Shown: piece by piece, positions 1 through 10,152 of the stretch
How the letters are laid out: every line of letters begins with the position of its first letter
Numbering within the stretch: position 1 is the first letter of the stretch
NCBI RefSeq assembly: GCF_001642475.1
Contig: NW_019173953.1
Location: 248,001-312,000, forward strand
Length of the DNA stretch: 64,000 bases
Direction of reading: 5' to 3'
Origin: Fonsecaea monophora
Lineage: Eukaryota > Ascomycota > Eurotiomycetes > Chaetothyriales > Herpotrichiellaceae
Position numbers and translations under genes: made by a program
Notes under the pieces: generated by a model
Databases searched by the model: none
The model's input: the letters and a program-made list of their open reading frames with translations, nothing else
What the model was told of the DNA's origin: nothing

Positions 1-488
1 TCCTGCGTCCGAACTTCTCTATTGCGCTCCACCATCCCACCACATCATTCCCATCTTTCCAGCCTTTGACTTGCCTTTTCTCGTTAAATTTGAGGCATTT
101 TTGTCCCTGGCTCGTGCATGATAATATTATTCACCCAGATCCTGTTTGGGACTTCTCCATATTTCCCCTGTTCATCGGTTTGGGCTGTGGGGCCCGTGCG
201 CCTTTGTTAGCTTTGTCGCCCTGGATGCACTGGCCATTCATTCCATGGGCGTTGTTGACCTCGCCAAATTCGCGCAGCTCTACCTTGCTCATCTGCATAG
301 TTTACCGAGAGGAAGCTGGAGGAGCCATGCATGTGCTCCCAGCCATGGAGCCAGCGCATATATCAAGGTAGGTCAGAGCAGGAGTTTCCCTTCCACACAT
401 TGCGGTTTCTTCCCACCTCCCACCTCTCCCTCCCAGCCCTGCGTCCAGCTCGTATCTCCGGCAAAACATTGCCTTGAATCTTGTCAAC
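1..488. other. upstream region of the P-type ATPase gene
   Basis: No gene is supported here. The segment is pyrimidine-rich, especially just before the ATPase start at 489 (TCCC/CTCC runs at about 410-440), as is usual for a fungal promoter and 5' leader. Short open frames on both strands show no family resemblance. Confidence 0.5.
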
Positions 489-3400
489 ATGGCCGTCACA
501 GACGATATGGGCGACAGCACTGAGAAGGCCACTGTGGTCGTGGAGGCGTCCAACCACGACGACGAAGACCTTAACCCTAACCTCGCAGCAAAACGCCGTA
601 TCCGATACATGGACGATGACGAGGAGAACGGTGGTCCATCTGCTGCCACCGACATTGGTCATCCATTGAAGAGGCGAGGCTCGACCTACTCTGTGCATTC
701 GCTTTCCAGCGTTCGCAGTGGACAACGTACCATCGACCCGTCCATCATCCTGCCAGTTCAATATCGTACACTCAGCTATGATATCACCAATGTCAAGGCA
801 ATAGAGAGTGCAAAGAATGCCCGTGAGAAGGCTGCGATTGGTGAGAGAGCCATGATATCTTCTGCATATCTGGAGATCGACTAACCGCTCCCCTTTCTTC
901 CAGATGTGGGAGGGCTTGAGTGGCATCTACTCACCCTCCAAGAGATTTGCAATCGATTAAATACCTCCACCGATACTGGTCTGTTGCCCGCGGCCGTCAA
1001 AGAAAAGCTTTCACAATATGGTCGCAATGTGCCTTCCCCTCCGCCCTCGAGGTTGGCCCAGAAGCTGTTCGGCTACTTCTTTGGAGGGTTCGGCTCTATT
1101 TTGCTAGGCGGCAGCATCCTCGTCTTTGTCTCTTGGAAACCCCTGGGTCAACCGCCAGCTGTGGCCAATCTTGCTCTGGGTATCGTTCTCGCCGCAGTCT
1201 TCTTCATCCAGGCAGCGTTCAATGCCTGGCAAGACTTTTCGTCGTCCAGGGTCATGAACAGTATCACAGGCATGCTGCCTGAGGCCTGCCATGTTCTACG
1301 CGATGGAAGCAAGCAGACAATCCAAGCGCCTGACGTTGTCCCAGGTGACGTCCTCTACTTCAAAGCGGGTGATAAACTGCCAGCCGACATTCGGTACATA
1401 GATGTCTCCACCGACGCCAAGTTCGATAGGAGCATCTTGACAGGAGAATCGTTCCCGTTGGCCGCCGTCACCGAGTCCCACGAGCCCAATTATCTCGAGA
1501 CAAGATGTATCGGCATGCAAGGCACTCACTGTACTTCCGGCAGTGGGGTTGGCATTGTGGTGTCTACCGGCGACGATACCGTCTTTGGCCACATTGCCAA
1601 ATTAACCAGCCAGCCCTCAACTGGCAGGACAAATCTGCAGAAAGAGGTGCTGCGCTTCGTCTTCATCATTGTCGGCTTGATGGTCTTCATGAACATCATC
1701 GTCATTGCGGTTTGGGCAGGGTATATCCGACACGCACACCACAGCTACATCAATGTCCCGACCCTCATTGTTGACATTGTCAGTGTGGCCATTGCGTTTG
1801 TCCCCGAGGGCTTGCCTATTGCTCTCACAGCGTCGCTCACAATCACGGCGAACATCATGAAGAAGAACAATATTCTCTGCAAGTCACTCAAGACGGTCGA
1901 GACGCTTGGGTCTGTCTCCGTCCTCTTGTCTGACAAGACCGGAACGTTGACCAAGAATCAAATGGTGGTGACCGACTGTCTTGTCGGGTTCAGTACCATG
2001 ACCGCCGAGGAAGCATCTCAAGACATGGCGGGAGGAGACACCAGCGACAAATCAAAGAAGGCCGCACTCCAACAATTGCGCGTGTTGTCGGCGGTCTGTA
2101 ACGCTGGGGAGTTTGACCCTACCACGATTCACTTGCCTCTTGCCCAAAGAAAGATAATCGCAGATGCAACCGATCAAGCTATCTTGCGACTCTCGGAGTC
2201 TCTTGGTCCTGTCACGCAGTCCCGCGACATGTGGCGCAAGAGATTCGACCTGGCGTTCAACTCGAAGAACAAATTCGCATTGAGAGTGGTTTCTCCCGAG
2301 AACGCATCGGCAATTTCGGCGACTATGAGTGCCACCGAGGCTGGTTCTTTCAATGCTGAACGCGACCTGCTGTTGATGATCAAAGGTGCCCCGGACATCC
2401 TCCTTCCCCGGTGCACGAGATATGTCGGAGAAGATGGCGGCATCTACAATCTGGACGACGGCATTCGATCAACCATGGAAGCAACTAAAGATGCATGGTC
2501 TAGCCAGGGAAAACGGGTGCTTCTCCTTGCCCGCAAACATCTTCCGGCGGGCATGCTGCAATCGTCGCCCAATGACAATACATTCGAGGCTGAAGCCCTA
2601 CGACACGCCGGGGCCGGACTCACTCTGATATCGATGGTGGGGATTGTCGATCCACCGAGAGACGAAGTGCCGAGTGTGATACAGACCCTTCGCCGTGCAG
2701 GGATCCGCACAATGATGGTCACCGGCGACTTCAAGCTGACCGCCCAAGCCATCGCTCGGTCATGTGGTATCATCACCGTCGCCGACAATGAAATCCACTC
2801 GGTTGAAAACCTCCCTCGGTTTCCCCCCACGGACGTTGTCGAGAAGAAACGTCAGAAAAAGTCGAATCGGCTGCCCTCGGAGAACAAGGCAATCGTATTG
2901 ACGGGCCCCGACCTTTTGACGCTTCTACCACACCAATGGACCACCCTGACGACTCAGTACAGCGAGATTGTCTTTTCACGCACCACGCCAGATCAGAAAT
3001 TGCGCATAGTCAGGGAATTCCAATCCCAGGCTTTTGTCGTGGCCATGACTGGGGATGGTGTCAACGACGCGCCCAGTCTCAAACAGGCAGATATCGGCAT
3101 TTCGCCGGCTTCCGGGTCTGACATTGCGATCGAAGCCTCCGACATGGTCCTCTTGGGTTCGTTTTCTGCCATCCCGGAGGCTGTCTTGTATGGCCGCGTG
3201 GTTTTTGACAACCTCAAGAAGACCATCGCCTATCTCCTGCCTGCTGGCTCATTCTCGGAGTTCTGGCCCGTCATGACGAGCGTTGTCTTCGGTCTCCCTC
3301 AGGTCCTCTCCAGCTTTCTCATGATCATCATCTGCTGTTTCACCGACTGTGTCGCTGCTACAATGCTGGCGTATGAAAAGCCTGAAGCCAATGTCATGCT

Positions 3401-3956
3401 GCGGCCCCCGCGAGATATTCACCGAGATCGTCTCGTGGATTGGCGGCTGTTGCTTCAATCGTACGGCTTGGTCGGTATGTTGGAGTCGACCTGCTCGTTC
3501 GCAATGAGCTTCTGGTACCTGCAGCGCCACGGCCTCCCCTTCGGCACGCTCTGGTTCTCCTTTGGCAACATCCCCATTCCGGCGGGCCAGACCGAGGACG
3601 ACGTGTCGTACCATCTGACCGTGGCGAGCTCTATCTACTTCGTCACGCTCGTGGTGATGCAGTGGTTCAACCTCATGGCCTTGCGAACCCGCCACCTCTC
3701 CATCTTCTCGCACCCGCCCATTTTCAACCACAAGACACAGAACCTGCTTCTTTTCCCGGCCATTCTATTTGCGCTCGTCGTCGCATTGATATTCACCCTT
3801 ATACCTGATATAGACTACCTTGGGTGCGATAAAGTCCCTGTGGAACACTGGTTCATCCCCATGACGTTTGGTGTTGGACTGTTGACTTTGGACGAATTGA
3901 GAAAGATGGTCGTGAGAAAGTATCCTCGTGGCATTCTGGCGAGGTTGGCATGGTAA
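489..3956 (+). CDS. P-type ATPase, type IIC (Na+/K+-ATPase alpha-like)
   Basis: Predicted cation-pumping P-type ATPase of 1134 aa in two exons, 489-840 and 904-3956. The 63-nt intron 841-903 has a GTGAGA donor and a CAG acceptor and joins in frame. The ATG at 489 is the first in the exon-1 frame. Visible motifs are the actuator loop LTGES (about residue 296), PEGLP in transmembrane helix 4 (about 418), the phosphorylation site DKTGTLT (D461), KGAPDILL in the nucleotide-binding domain, and TGDGVNDAPS (about 833). About ten hydrophobic segments sit in the 2+2+6 pattern. The C-terminus (LDELRKMVVRKYPRG) and ETRCIGMQGTHCTSGSG block resemble the fungal type IIC branch, not the Ca2+ or ENA-Na+ pumps. 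The N-terminal 100 residues are acidic and Ser-rich. Fungal members generally lack a known beta subunit and none is seen here, so ion specificity is open. Plasma membrane location is inferred. Confidence 0.92.
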
Positions 3957-4427
3957 GAGTCAGATATCTTGGGGGATCGAGAAACCGTGTCTCACTGTTG
4001 CGCCGTGCATGAAAAGAACAGGATAATCGGTGTCCAGTCCGTTTACATTATGGCTGTAGAGATAGCAGATAGCACCTTCCGCCCTGGTCACTGTCGAATG
4101 TCTGCTGTCAACGTACATAGATATCGTTAGTGAGCCTTGACACAGACCTCATTTAAAGTCGACGCACAAGACATGCAGGACAAATTTGACTACCTGTGCT
4201 ACCCGTTGAAGACGAGATAGGAATTGCGCAATATGCATCAAATGCTGCGCCGGAATTATCCGGTCGATGAGATAATGTCAACACCGCAATCCTCATCTGC
4301 CAGCATCTTGCTTCTCTTAGAAATTACCACCCCTACCCATGTCCTACCAGTCAGACTAAGAGGTAATTGCTATCCTTGTCCCCGGGAATACCCACTCCAG
4401 AGCTCTGTCATCACTGCGTCTCCGCAA
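3957..4427. other. intergenic region between ATPase and HET gene
   Basis: This 471-bp stretch lies between two genes on the same strand. It holds the presumed ATPase terminator and HET-gene promoter. An ATG at 4224 is in frame with the HET protein and would add 68 residues, but that extension shows no recognisable domain, so the start at 4428 is preferred. Confidence 0.4.
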
Positions 4428-6957
4428 ATGTCCGTAATCTGCGATATATGTGGTGATTCCATTCCTCAAGAACGGACATTCTACCACTGCTCGGTCTGCC
4501 GCAGCGGAGACTTCGCCATCTGTGAGAGATGCTACTCGGAGAACAGGCGATGCGAGGATGGCGACCACGTCCTTCTACATTGCAGGGTACAGGGCGACGC
4601 CGTTGTGGACGCCGATACCCAGAACCTGATCCGTTACTTCACCTATAGCAACTGCCCGGGTTGTTCTTGGGAGAAGAACGGGAAGCCTCAGGACGACGAC
4701 AGTCCTTTTCATTATGAGCCGTTTCCAAACGACTCGTACATCAGAGTTATTGATCTCTTCCCAGGACCGGATGACAAGCCTCTGCGATACGCTCTGCACT
4801 ACACTCGACTAGATTCGCTCTCGAGGGCTCAGTATATAGCCAGTGGGTTCCCACCCAGTCGTGGTGCAAGCTCCCCTTGAAACTGATATGAAGATCTTCC
4901 GTCAAGTCAGCTACGTTTGCGGCGATGTGAGCAACAAAGTACCTTCCTACTGCAATGGCAAGAGACTCGACATCTACGTGACCCTCGACAAAGCCCTGCG
5001 CAAATGGAGGCGCATTGAAAAGCAGAATTGGCTTCGGATATGGGCAGATGCCATTTGCATCCAACAAGACAATAATCAGGAAAAGTCTGCCCAGGTAGGT
5101 ACAGCCAAGATGCACGGCTTGTGAGAGGCGGTTTCATCTCTTGGATTGGCTGAGAGCATTGATTTGATCTGATACCGAGAACAGGTCGCTAATATGCACG
5201 AAATCTACCGCCATGCGAACCAGGTGTTTGTTGATCTCGGCGATCCACCCGAAGGGGCTGATGTCGCCATGCAAATGATAAGAGATGCATCTAAGAGCTT
5301 TGATGACCGCAACAAATCTCTGGCGCAGCCGCACAGTGTTGCACCAGGTCCAATTCATTCGCAGCAGCTTCGGAAGACTGACATCACCATGGACCAGGCT
5401 CTGGCATTAACCCGGTTCTCTGAAATGGCTTGGTTCAAGCGTCTTTGGGTGATTCAAGAAGTCTGCCTCTGGGATGTGTACCAGGCTTTTCCGCCGACAG
5501 TGCTCTGTGGTGACCACTCCATCAAGTGGATTGACCTCGTCAGTTCATCGACGCAGTTCGGCTTGGCTCCTCTGCAAATCATCGACGACCCCGCGGTTGT
5601 GACACCGGAACTCAGAGGCGCCTTTATCGAGAGCACAGGCTGGAATCCCGTACCGGTGGCCATCTTCCTGGAGTACTATAAGATCATATCAAAGCAAGGT
5701 CCTGCCCAAAACCTTCACTGGTTTCTCCATAGATCGTGGTCGCAAGAATCCACCAACCCGGCTGATAAAGTCTATGGACTACTCGGCCTCGTCAAAGACC
5801 AATATCACGTTGTTCATTCGAGGGCAGCTGCCACAAACGTGCAGCCGGTTAGGCATTTGAAAGACGTTGATGGTAAAAGAGAAATTCGAGTTGATTACGA
5901 CCTGCAGTTGCCACAGATCTACGAGGACATTGCACGACTTACCTTGGCAGAGGAAAACTCCCTGGACATGCTCGCTGATGCCGGTTGTGGCAAGTCACGG
6001 AAACAACCTGGTCTGCCTTCGTGGGTACCGGACTGGAGCAGCTACCCTAAAGAGCCAGCATTGCTGTTGTCATTCGGACTAGCAGCAACGGCCAACTACC
6101 GAGCTTCTTCGGGAACAAGACCAGTCCTGCCTACTGCCTGCACTCCCGGAATGCTCGAGGTTGATGCATATTTCGCCGACAGAGTGCTTATGGAAGCTGC
6201 CCGAGCTGGCGGAGAGACCGACGTGGTCGAAGTAGCCGGGAAGGCCGACCTACAGTCACATCGCATCATCAGCATGAAACAGCACCTCTTGAGTCTCTGG
6301 TGGTGTTTTGGGGTCAAATTCAACACCTACCCCACGGGACAACGCCCGTTCGATGCCTTCTGGAGGACGCTGATAGCAAACAGAGCTATCTCAGGCCAAC
6401 AACTTGCTGTCCCGCCAGCAGGATTTGCCGAAAGCTTCCTCATGGCGTATCCTGAGATTCTCGAGGTTGAGATCAAGGACGAGAAGCCGGCGTGCATCTG
6501 TCCTGAATGGGCACTTGCGAAAAACCAGAAGCACGTCAGTTCCAGCAACTCAGATGATAGCAGTATCGGTGGCCTCGAAGAAGGGGAAAGGCTTCTCCCT
6601 GCTCGAGATAGATATCCTCGTCCGGGTGAATTCTTCGGGAATGAGCAGCCAGCTTATGGAGAGCACTACAATGTCGCCCTTCGACGGTCAGCCGTCGGTA
6701 GGCGATTTTTTAGGACGCAGAAGGGCTATATGGGCATAGGGCCAAAGAATGTCACCAGAGGCGACCATATCGTCATATTGAAAGGAGGCTCGTTACCATT
6801 TGTACTGAGGGAATCGGATGCTGGTGATGTTGGTGGCACGCCAGCCTTCACCCTCCTTGGGGAAGCGTACGTGCACGGTCTTTCCGACGGAGAGATATTC
6901 CAAGACAGCAAGGATCCCGAAAATCACCCTAACTGGAAAAGGATCATACTGAGATAA
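4428..6957 (+). CDS. ZZ zinc-finger and HET-domain protein
   Basis: Heterokaryon-incompatibility (HET) family protein, 791 aa in three exons: 4428-4842, 4907-5094 and 5185-6957. Intron 1 (4843-4906) joins to give the HET signature ISYVCGD at about residues 139-145. Intron 2 (5095-5184, donor GTAGGT, acceptor ACAG) joins SAQ to VANMHEIYRHA. The N-terminal 52 residues form a ZZ-type zinc finger with CxxC pairs at C5/C8, C21/C24 and C32/C35, then H47 and H51. The HET domain follows, with WADAICIQQD (about 184) and WFKRLWVIQEV (about 284). The C-terminal region has the usual GD-h-hh-KGG-PFVLR and GEAYVHGLSDGE blocks seen in long HET proteins. HET domains act in non-self recognition and cell death in filamentous fungi, and the ZZ finger probably mediates protein contacts. 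No NACHT or WD repeats are present. The start could be the in-frame ATG at 4224. Alleles of such genes are often polymorphic. Confidence 0.9.
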
Positions 6958-8100
6958 TCTGTCAACGCTGTCCCCAGCTGGCCGCCCCTCTTATAGATCC
7001 CTGTCTCGTCCTCGGCCTCAGCCTTGTCAACCCGTGTCTGAATCACGTGGGCTCGAATACTGACCCCCTTTGTTGCCAGATTGGGTCTAGCGCGGCCTCG
7101 GAGGGACACGACCTGAGACGCGAAGGTCAACCTCCTCACGCCTCCTGCAGTCTCAGACCAACTTCTGCTGCATCTACGGTCTCAAGACACCCCCCGCATC
7201 TCGTCGTTGCCAGGCTGGCGCCTCACCCTTTAGCTGTTTTCCTAATAGACTTTGGATCCTCTGGAGCCTCATCTGCGTCACTAACTGTCTGGTCCCCGCG
7301 TCCGGTTGATGCTAAACCACGCGCTTGATCCAGTTCATCTCCCCCATCTGCCGCCATGTGCTACAGGAGTCGTGGCTGGGATCTCCTGAGCGGCGAAGAT
7401 CATGTTATACTGTGGCCCAAACGGCCTGCCGTCCTCGATACTGTCACGTCATGAGAGTTTGGACATGCCTATTCTGGCACCCCCTTCCACACGATCTTGA
7501 TCTGAATCTACCCGCCGAGCATGGGTCTGCGGCTCTTTGAACCAGGAGGACACCACTAGGACACCACTCTCGGATACCCTGTCGTCCGGGCAATTGTAGC
7601 AGACTTGGGGACTCACTCCTCTTCTTTCAGTAGCCTTCTTCGCCAATCTCTCGTTTGCTCTTTGTCTCCAGCATCTCCCCCCCAGGTGGGTAGGCTTGTC
7701 TTTTTTTTTCCCTTTCCTATACTCTCGTTATCATATACAAAGGTGGACTGACCCAGATCCATTCCCTTTCTCTTCTTTCTGTGGGTTCTTTTCAATTCTC
7801 TCTTTCCTTTTCGAAGGCGCTGGCGCTGAGCGCTGGACGCTATCAGATATTCTGTCTTTTTCCATTCTCTCAAAGCCCTTTTTGCGTGATACCGATCTCT
7901 TCTTTACTCGGAAAAAACATCGACGTCGATATCTCCGTTCGTGGTGCAGGACGCTACTCGTTCGCTCTCTCTCTCTCTCTCCCGCAGCTGGGCATTTTCG
8001 TCCCTTTTCAGAATCCCTTCATTCGAGTCGACGACTAAGCCCGAGAGATCCAAGATCCAAGATCGGCATCGAAAAGCAACAACCCACGCCCAATGCAACG
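6958..8100. other. intergenic region and CT-rich leader
   Basis: The 1.1 kb between the HET gene and the next plus-strand gene has no supported coding sequence. From about 7600 onward it becomes strongly pyrimidine-rich, ending in a (CT)8 run at 7965-7980 followed by CCCGCAG. This is the look of a fungal core promoter and long 5' leader, and the CCCGCAG could also be the acceptor of a leader intron. Confidence 0.45.
7965..7980 (+). repeat. (CT)8 microsatellite in 5' leader
   Basis: Eight CT units lie about 120 bp upstream of the start codon at 8101. Pyrimidine tracts like this are common just upstream of fungal transcription starts. The run ends next to a potential splice acceptor. Confidence 0.85.
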
Positions 8101-9242
8101 ATGCAAACTCGAGCGGTCCAAGTCATCCTGCTCATATGTTCCTTGATCTTGGCCATCATCATTCTCATAGCCTCGTCGAAATATGCGGCATGGTCACATG
8201 AGATGGTTCCGGGGGCGGGCAACTGGCTGTAAGTGGACTATCTCTGCCAATGTTTCTCTTCGCTATCAGAGAGGGATCGGGAAAGAAGTCTCCCCCCCTG
8301 GACATGATACCTTTTTTTTTTTTTTTTGTAAATGTATGGCTGTACCTAACACCCCCCTGTATTAGACCTCTGGTATTCTACGTCGGCACCATCCCTTTCA
8401 TCTCCCTGCTATACACGGTCTCCCACCTGGCGGCATTACAACTCAACGGCCTTCCCTGTCCACCCTACCCCAACGGGCGTACCACATCGTCATTATCTCC
8501 GAGACTGTCACGAAACCCCCGGCCCTACGACGCCGGGTACGCGGTGACTACGACGTTTTTCATCCTGTGCGTCTCGGTCCTCCACACGCTCACGTGGTTC
8601 GCCCAAAGCGTGCTGTGCACGTCGTGCGAGCTCGCGCCCATCCTCGCGGGCCACCAGGGCCGCGTGGCGCGGTGGTGTCCGCAGTCGCGGTTCCGCGACA
8701 CGGGCGACCGCGACCTGGCAAACATGCTGGGCACGCTCGCCACGGTCAAGGACTTTTTGCAGTGGGCCATGTTCGCCCTGGCGGCGGGGCTGGTCGAGTG
8801 CGCTCGCCGGGAGTGGATGCGCGCCGAGCTGGTGCGCGGACAGCACGTGCGGATGATGGGCGCCGGGGTGGACTTTGGCGGTGCCGGCGGCGGCGGCGGT
8901 AAAAACAACAACAACTCACCGTTCTCCAAGAACCCCGTCAACGGCGTGGTCGAACTCTCCACCGTCACAATCTCGGGCCCCCGCCTCGTCTTCCGCGCCG
9001 AGGAGGCCGAAGCCGCGAAACAGCGCGAGCGGGACGCCGCAGAGGCGCGACGCCGCGACGAGGACGAGGACCGCAAGCGTCGCTGGGCCAGTGGTGTCGG
9101 CCCGCTGCCGCCGCCGATACCGCCCAAGAATTCGTCGTCGGCGGGCGCAAACAACAGCAAGAAAAAGGACAATGTCTACGCCAACGGCATGGGCTTGAAG
9201 AGGAGCGGCACGCTGAATCACATGTACGAGTCGAGGGTGTAG
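8101..9242 (+). CDS. four-helix membrane protein of unknown function
   Basis: I do not recognise a named family. The model is 334 aa in two exons, 8101-8228 and 8366-9242. The 137-nt intron has a perfect GTAAGT donor, a T16 run and a TTAG acceptor. The first ATG of the frame is at 8101. Hydrophobic segments are at about residues 7-25 (VILLICSLILAIIILIA), 46-66 (VFYVGTIPFISLLYTV), 101-120 (VTTTFFILCVSVLHTLTWF) and 160-180 (FLQWAMFALAAGLVE), an arrangement reminiscent of MARVEL-like four-helix proteins. The C-terminal 130 residues are soluble. They have a Gly/Asn-rich linker, a strongly charged stretch rich in Arg, Glu, Asp and Ala that may form a helix or coiled coil, and a Pro-rich PPPIPPK motif that could bind SH3 domains. 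The second exon is much more GC-rich than the preceding HET gene. It converges with the phosphatase gene downstream. Confidence 0.8.
8312..8327 (+). repeat. poly-T(16) tract inside an intron
   Basis: Sixteen consecutive T residues lie about 40 nt before the 3' splice site at 8365. It may serve as an extended polypyrimidine tract and is likely to vary in length between isolates. Confidence 0.9.
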
Positions 9243-10152
9243 GATCATGTCAGGATGTGAGTTTCATGTCACATATCGTGGAGAAAAGTCGTATGGGATG
9301 GGGGGATGTGGTGGGATAAGAAGGGGACAAAAAAAGATAGGGACGAGAAGGGATGAAGATGATCTTGCTACCTCCCAAGAAAAGAGAAAAAAGAACGAGT
9401 CCTGTCGTAGACATTACCACTACCACCACGTCGTTCTCTTCCTACGGGGAGTCATGGGCAGGATTTCCGGATATACTGGGGTCCTTTTCAATGGGCAAGG
9501 TGAACGGACAGTCAGACAGTTACATGGATGTTTGCACGTTTGCACGTTTGCACGAGCCGTGGTCAGAAGGGCCCGTTCATCCCCACAGCTCATTATCCAG
9601 CGCGGAGGGCACAAGGCATTAAGGCACAGGGCATCAGGCACGAGCTTCACCTGTCTCTCTACTCTGTACTAGTACATTACATTATCCTCCCCTTTTCTCT
9701 CCTCTCTCCTCTTATCTCTTCGATCATCTCCTGGTGAACATAAGAGAAATATGGTGGGTAGAGACGCACAAATCCCTCCCCACTAGCATAGCGCTGCTCT
9801 TCTTCCCCCGCTGTGGGACCTTGCTCTTTCCCATTGTCTGGCTGGCCACGAAGGCCAAGTCGATGGCAAAGGTCTCAACCCATCCTCCACACTCCATAAA
9901 CTTTGCGACTGGTGTCGAAACTGTTCTGTGGCATCTTTACCCCACATCACAGCGTGTACACTGTAAGCTCGGTCTGCGAGGTGCTGGATTCGTGCTGGTG
10001 GTGGTGCTCTTCAACCATGAACCCTCTTCGAGGCCGCGAATAGAATTAGCGTTTAGTAATAACAGGGGTATTGAGAACTGAATGATTTTTTAAAGATCGA
10101 ATACTCGAAATGTGGCCAAAAGAGCGAATACCACCGCCGGCGTGGGCAATGT
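9243..10152. other. convergent 3' region
   Basis: The 910-bp gap separates the 3' ends of the membrane-protein gene (plus) and the phosphatase gene (minus). It contains G/A-rich runs, a three-copy 8-bp direct repeat at 9531-9554 and a pyrimidine-rich stretch near 9690. No coding sequence is supported. Confidence 0.5.
9531..9554. repeat. three tandem copies of TTTGCACG
   Basis: Three perfect head-to-tail copies of the octamer TTTGCACG lie in the convergent 3' region. They are not part of any recognised gene. Replication slippage is the simplest origin. Confidence 0.9.

Noticed and set aside
7696..8232. 178-codon frame extending upstream of the membrane-protein start
   Set aside because: It has no ATG before 8101, and the upstream part is a translated CT-rich leader.
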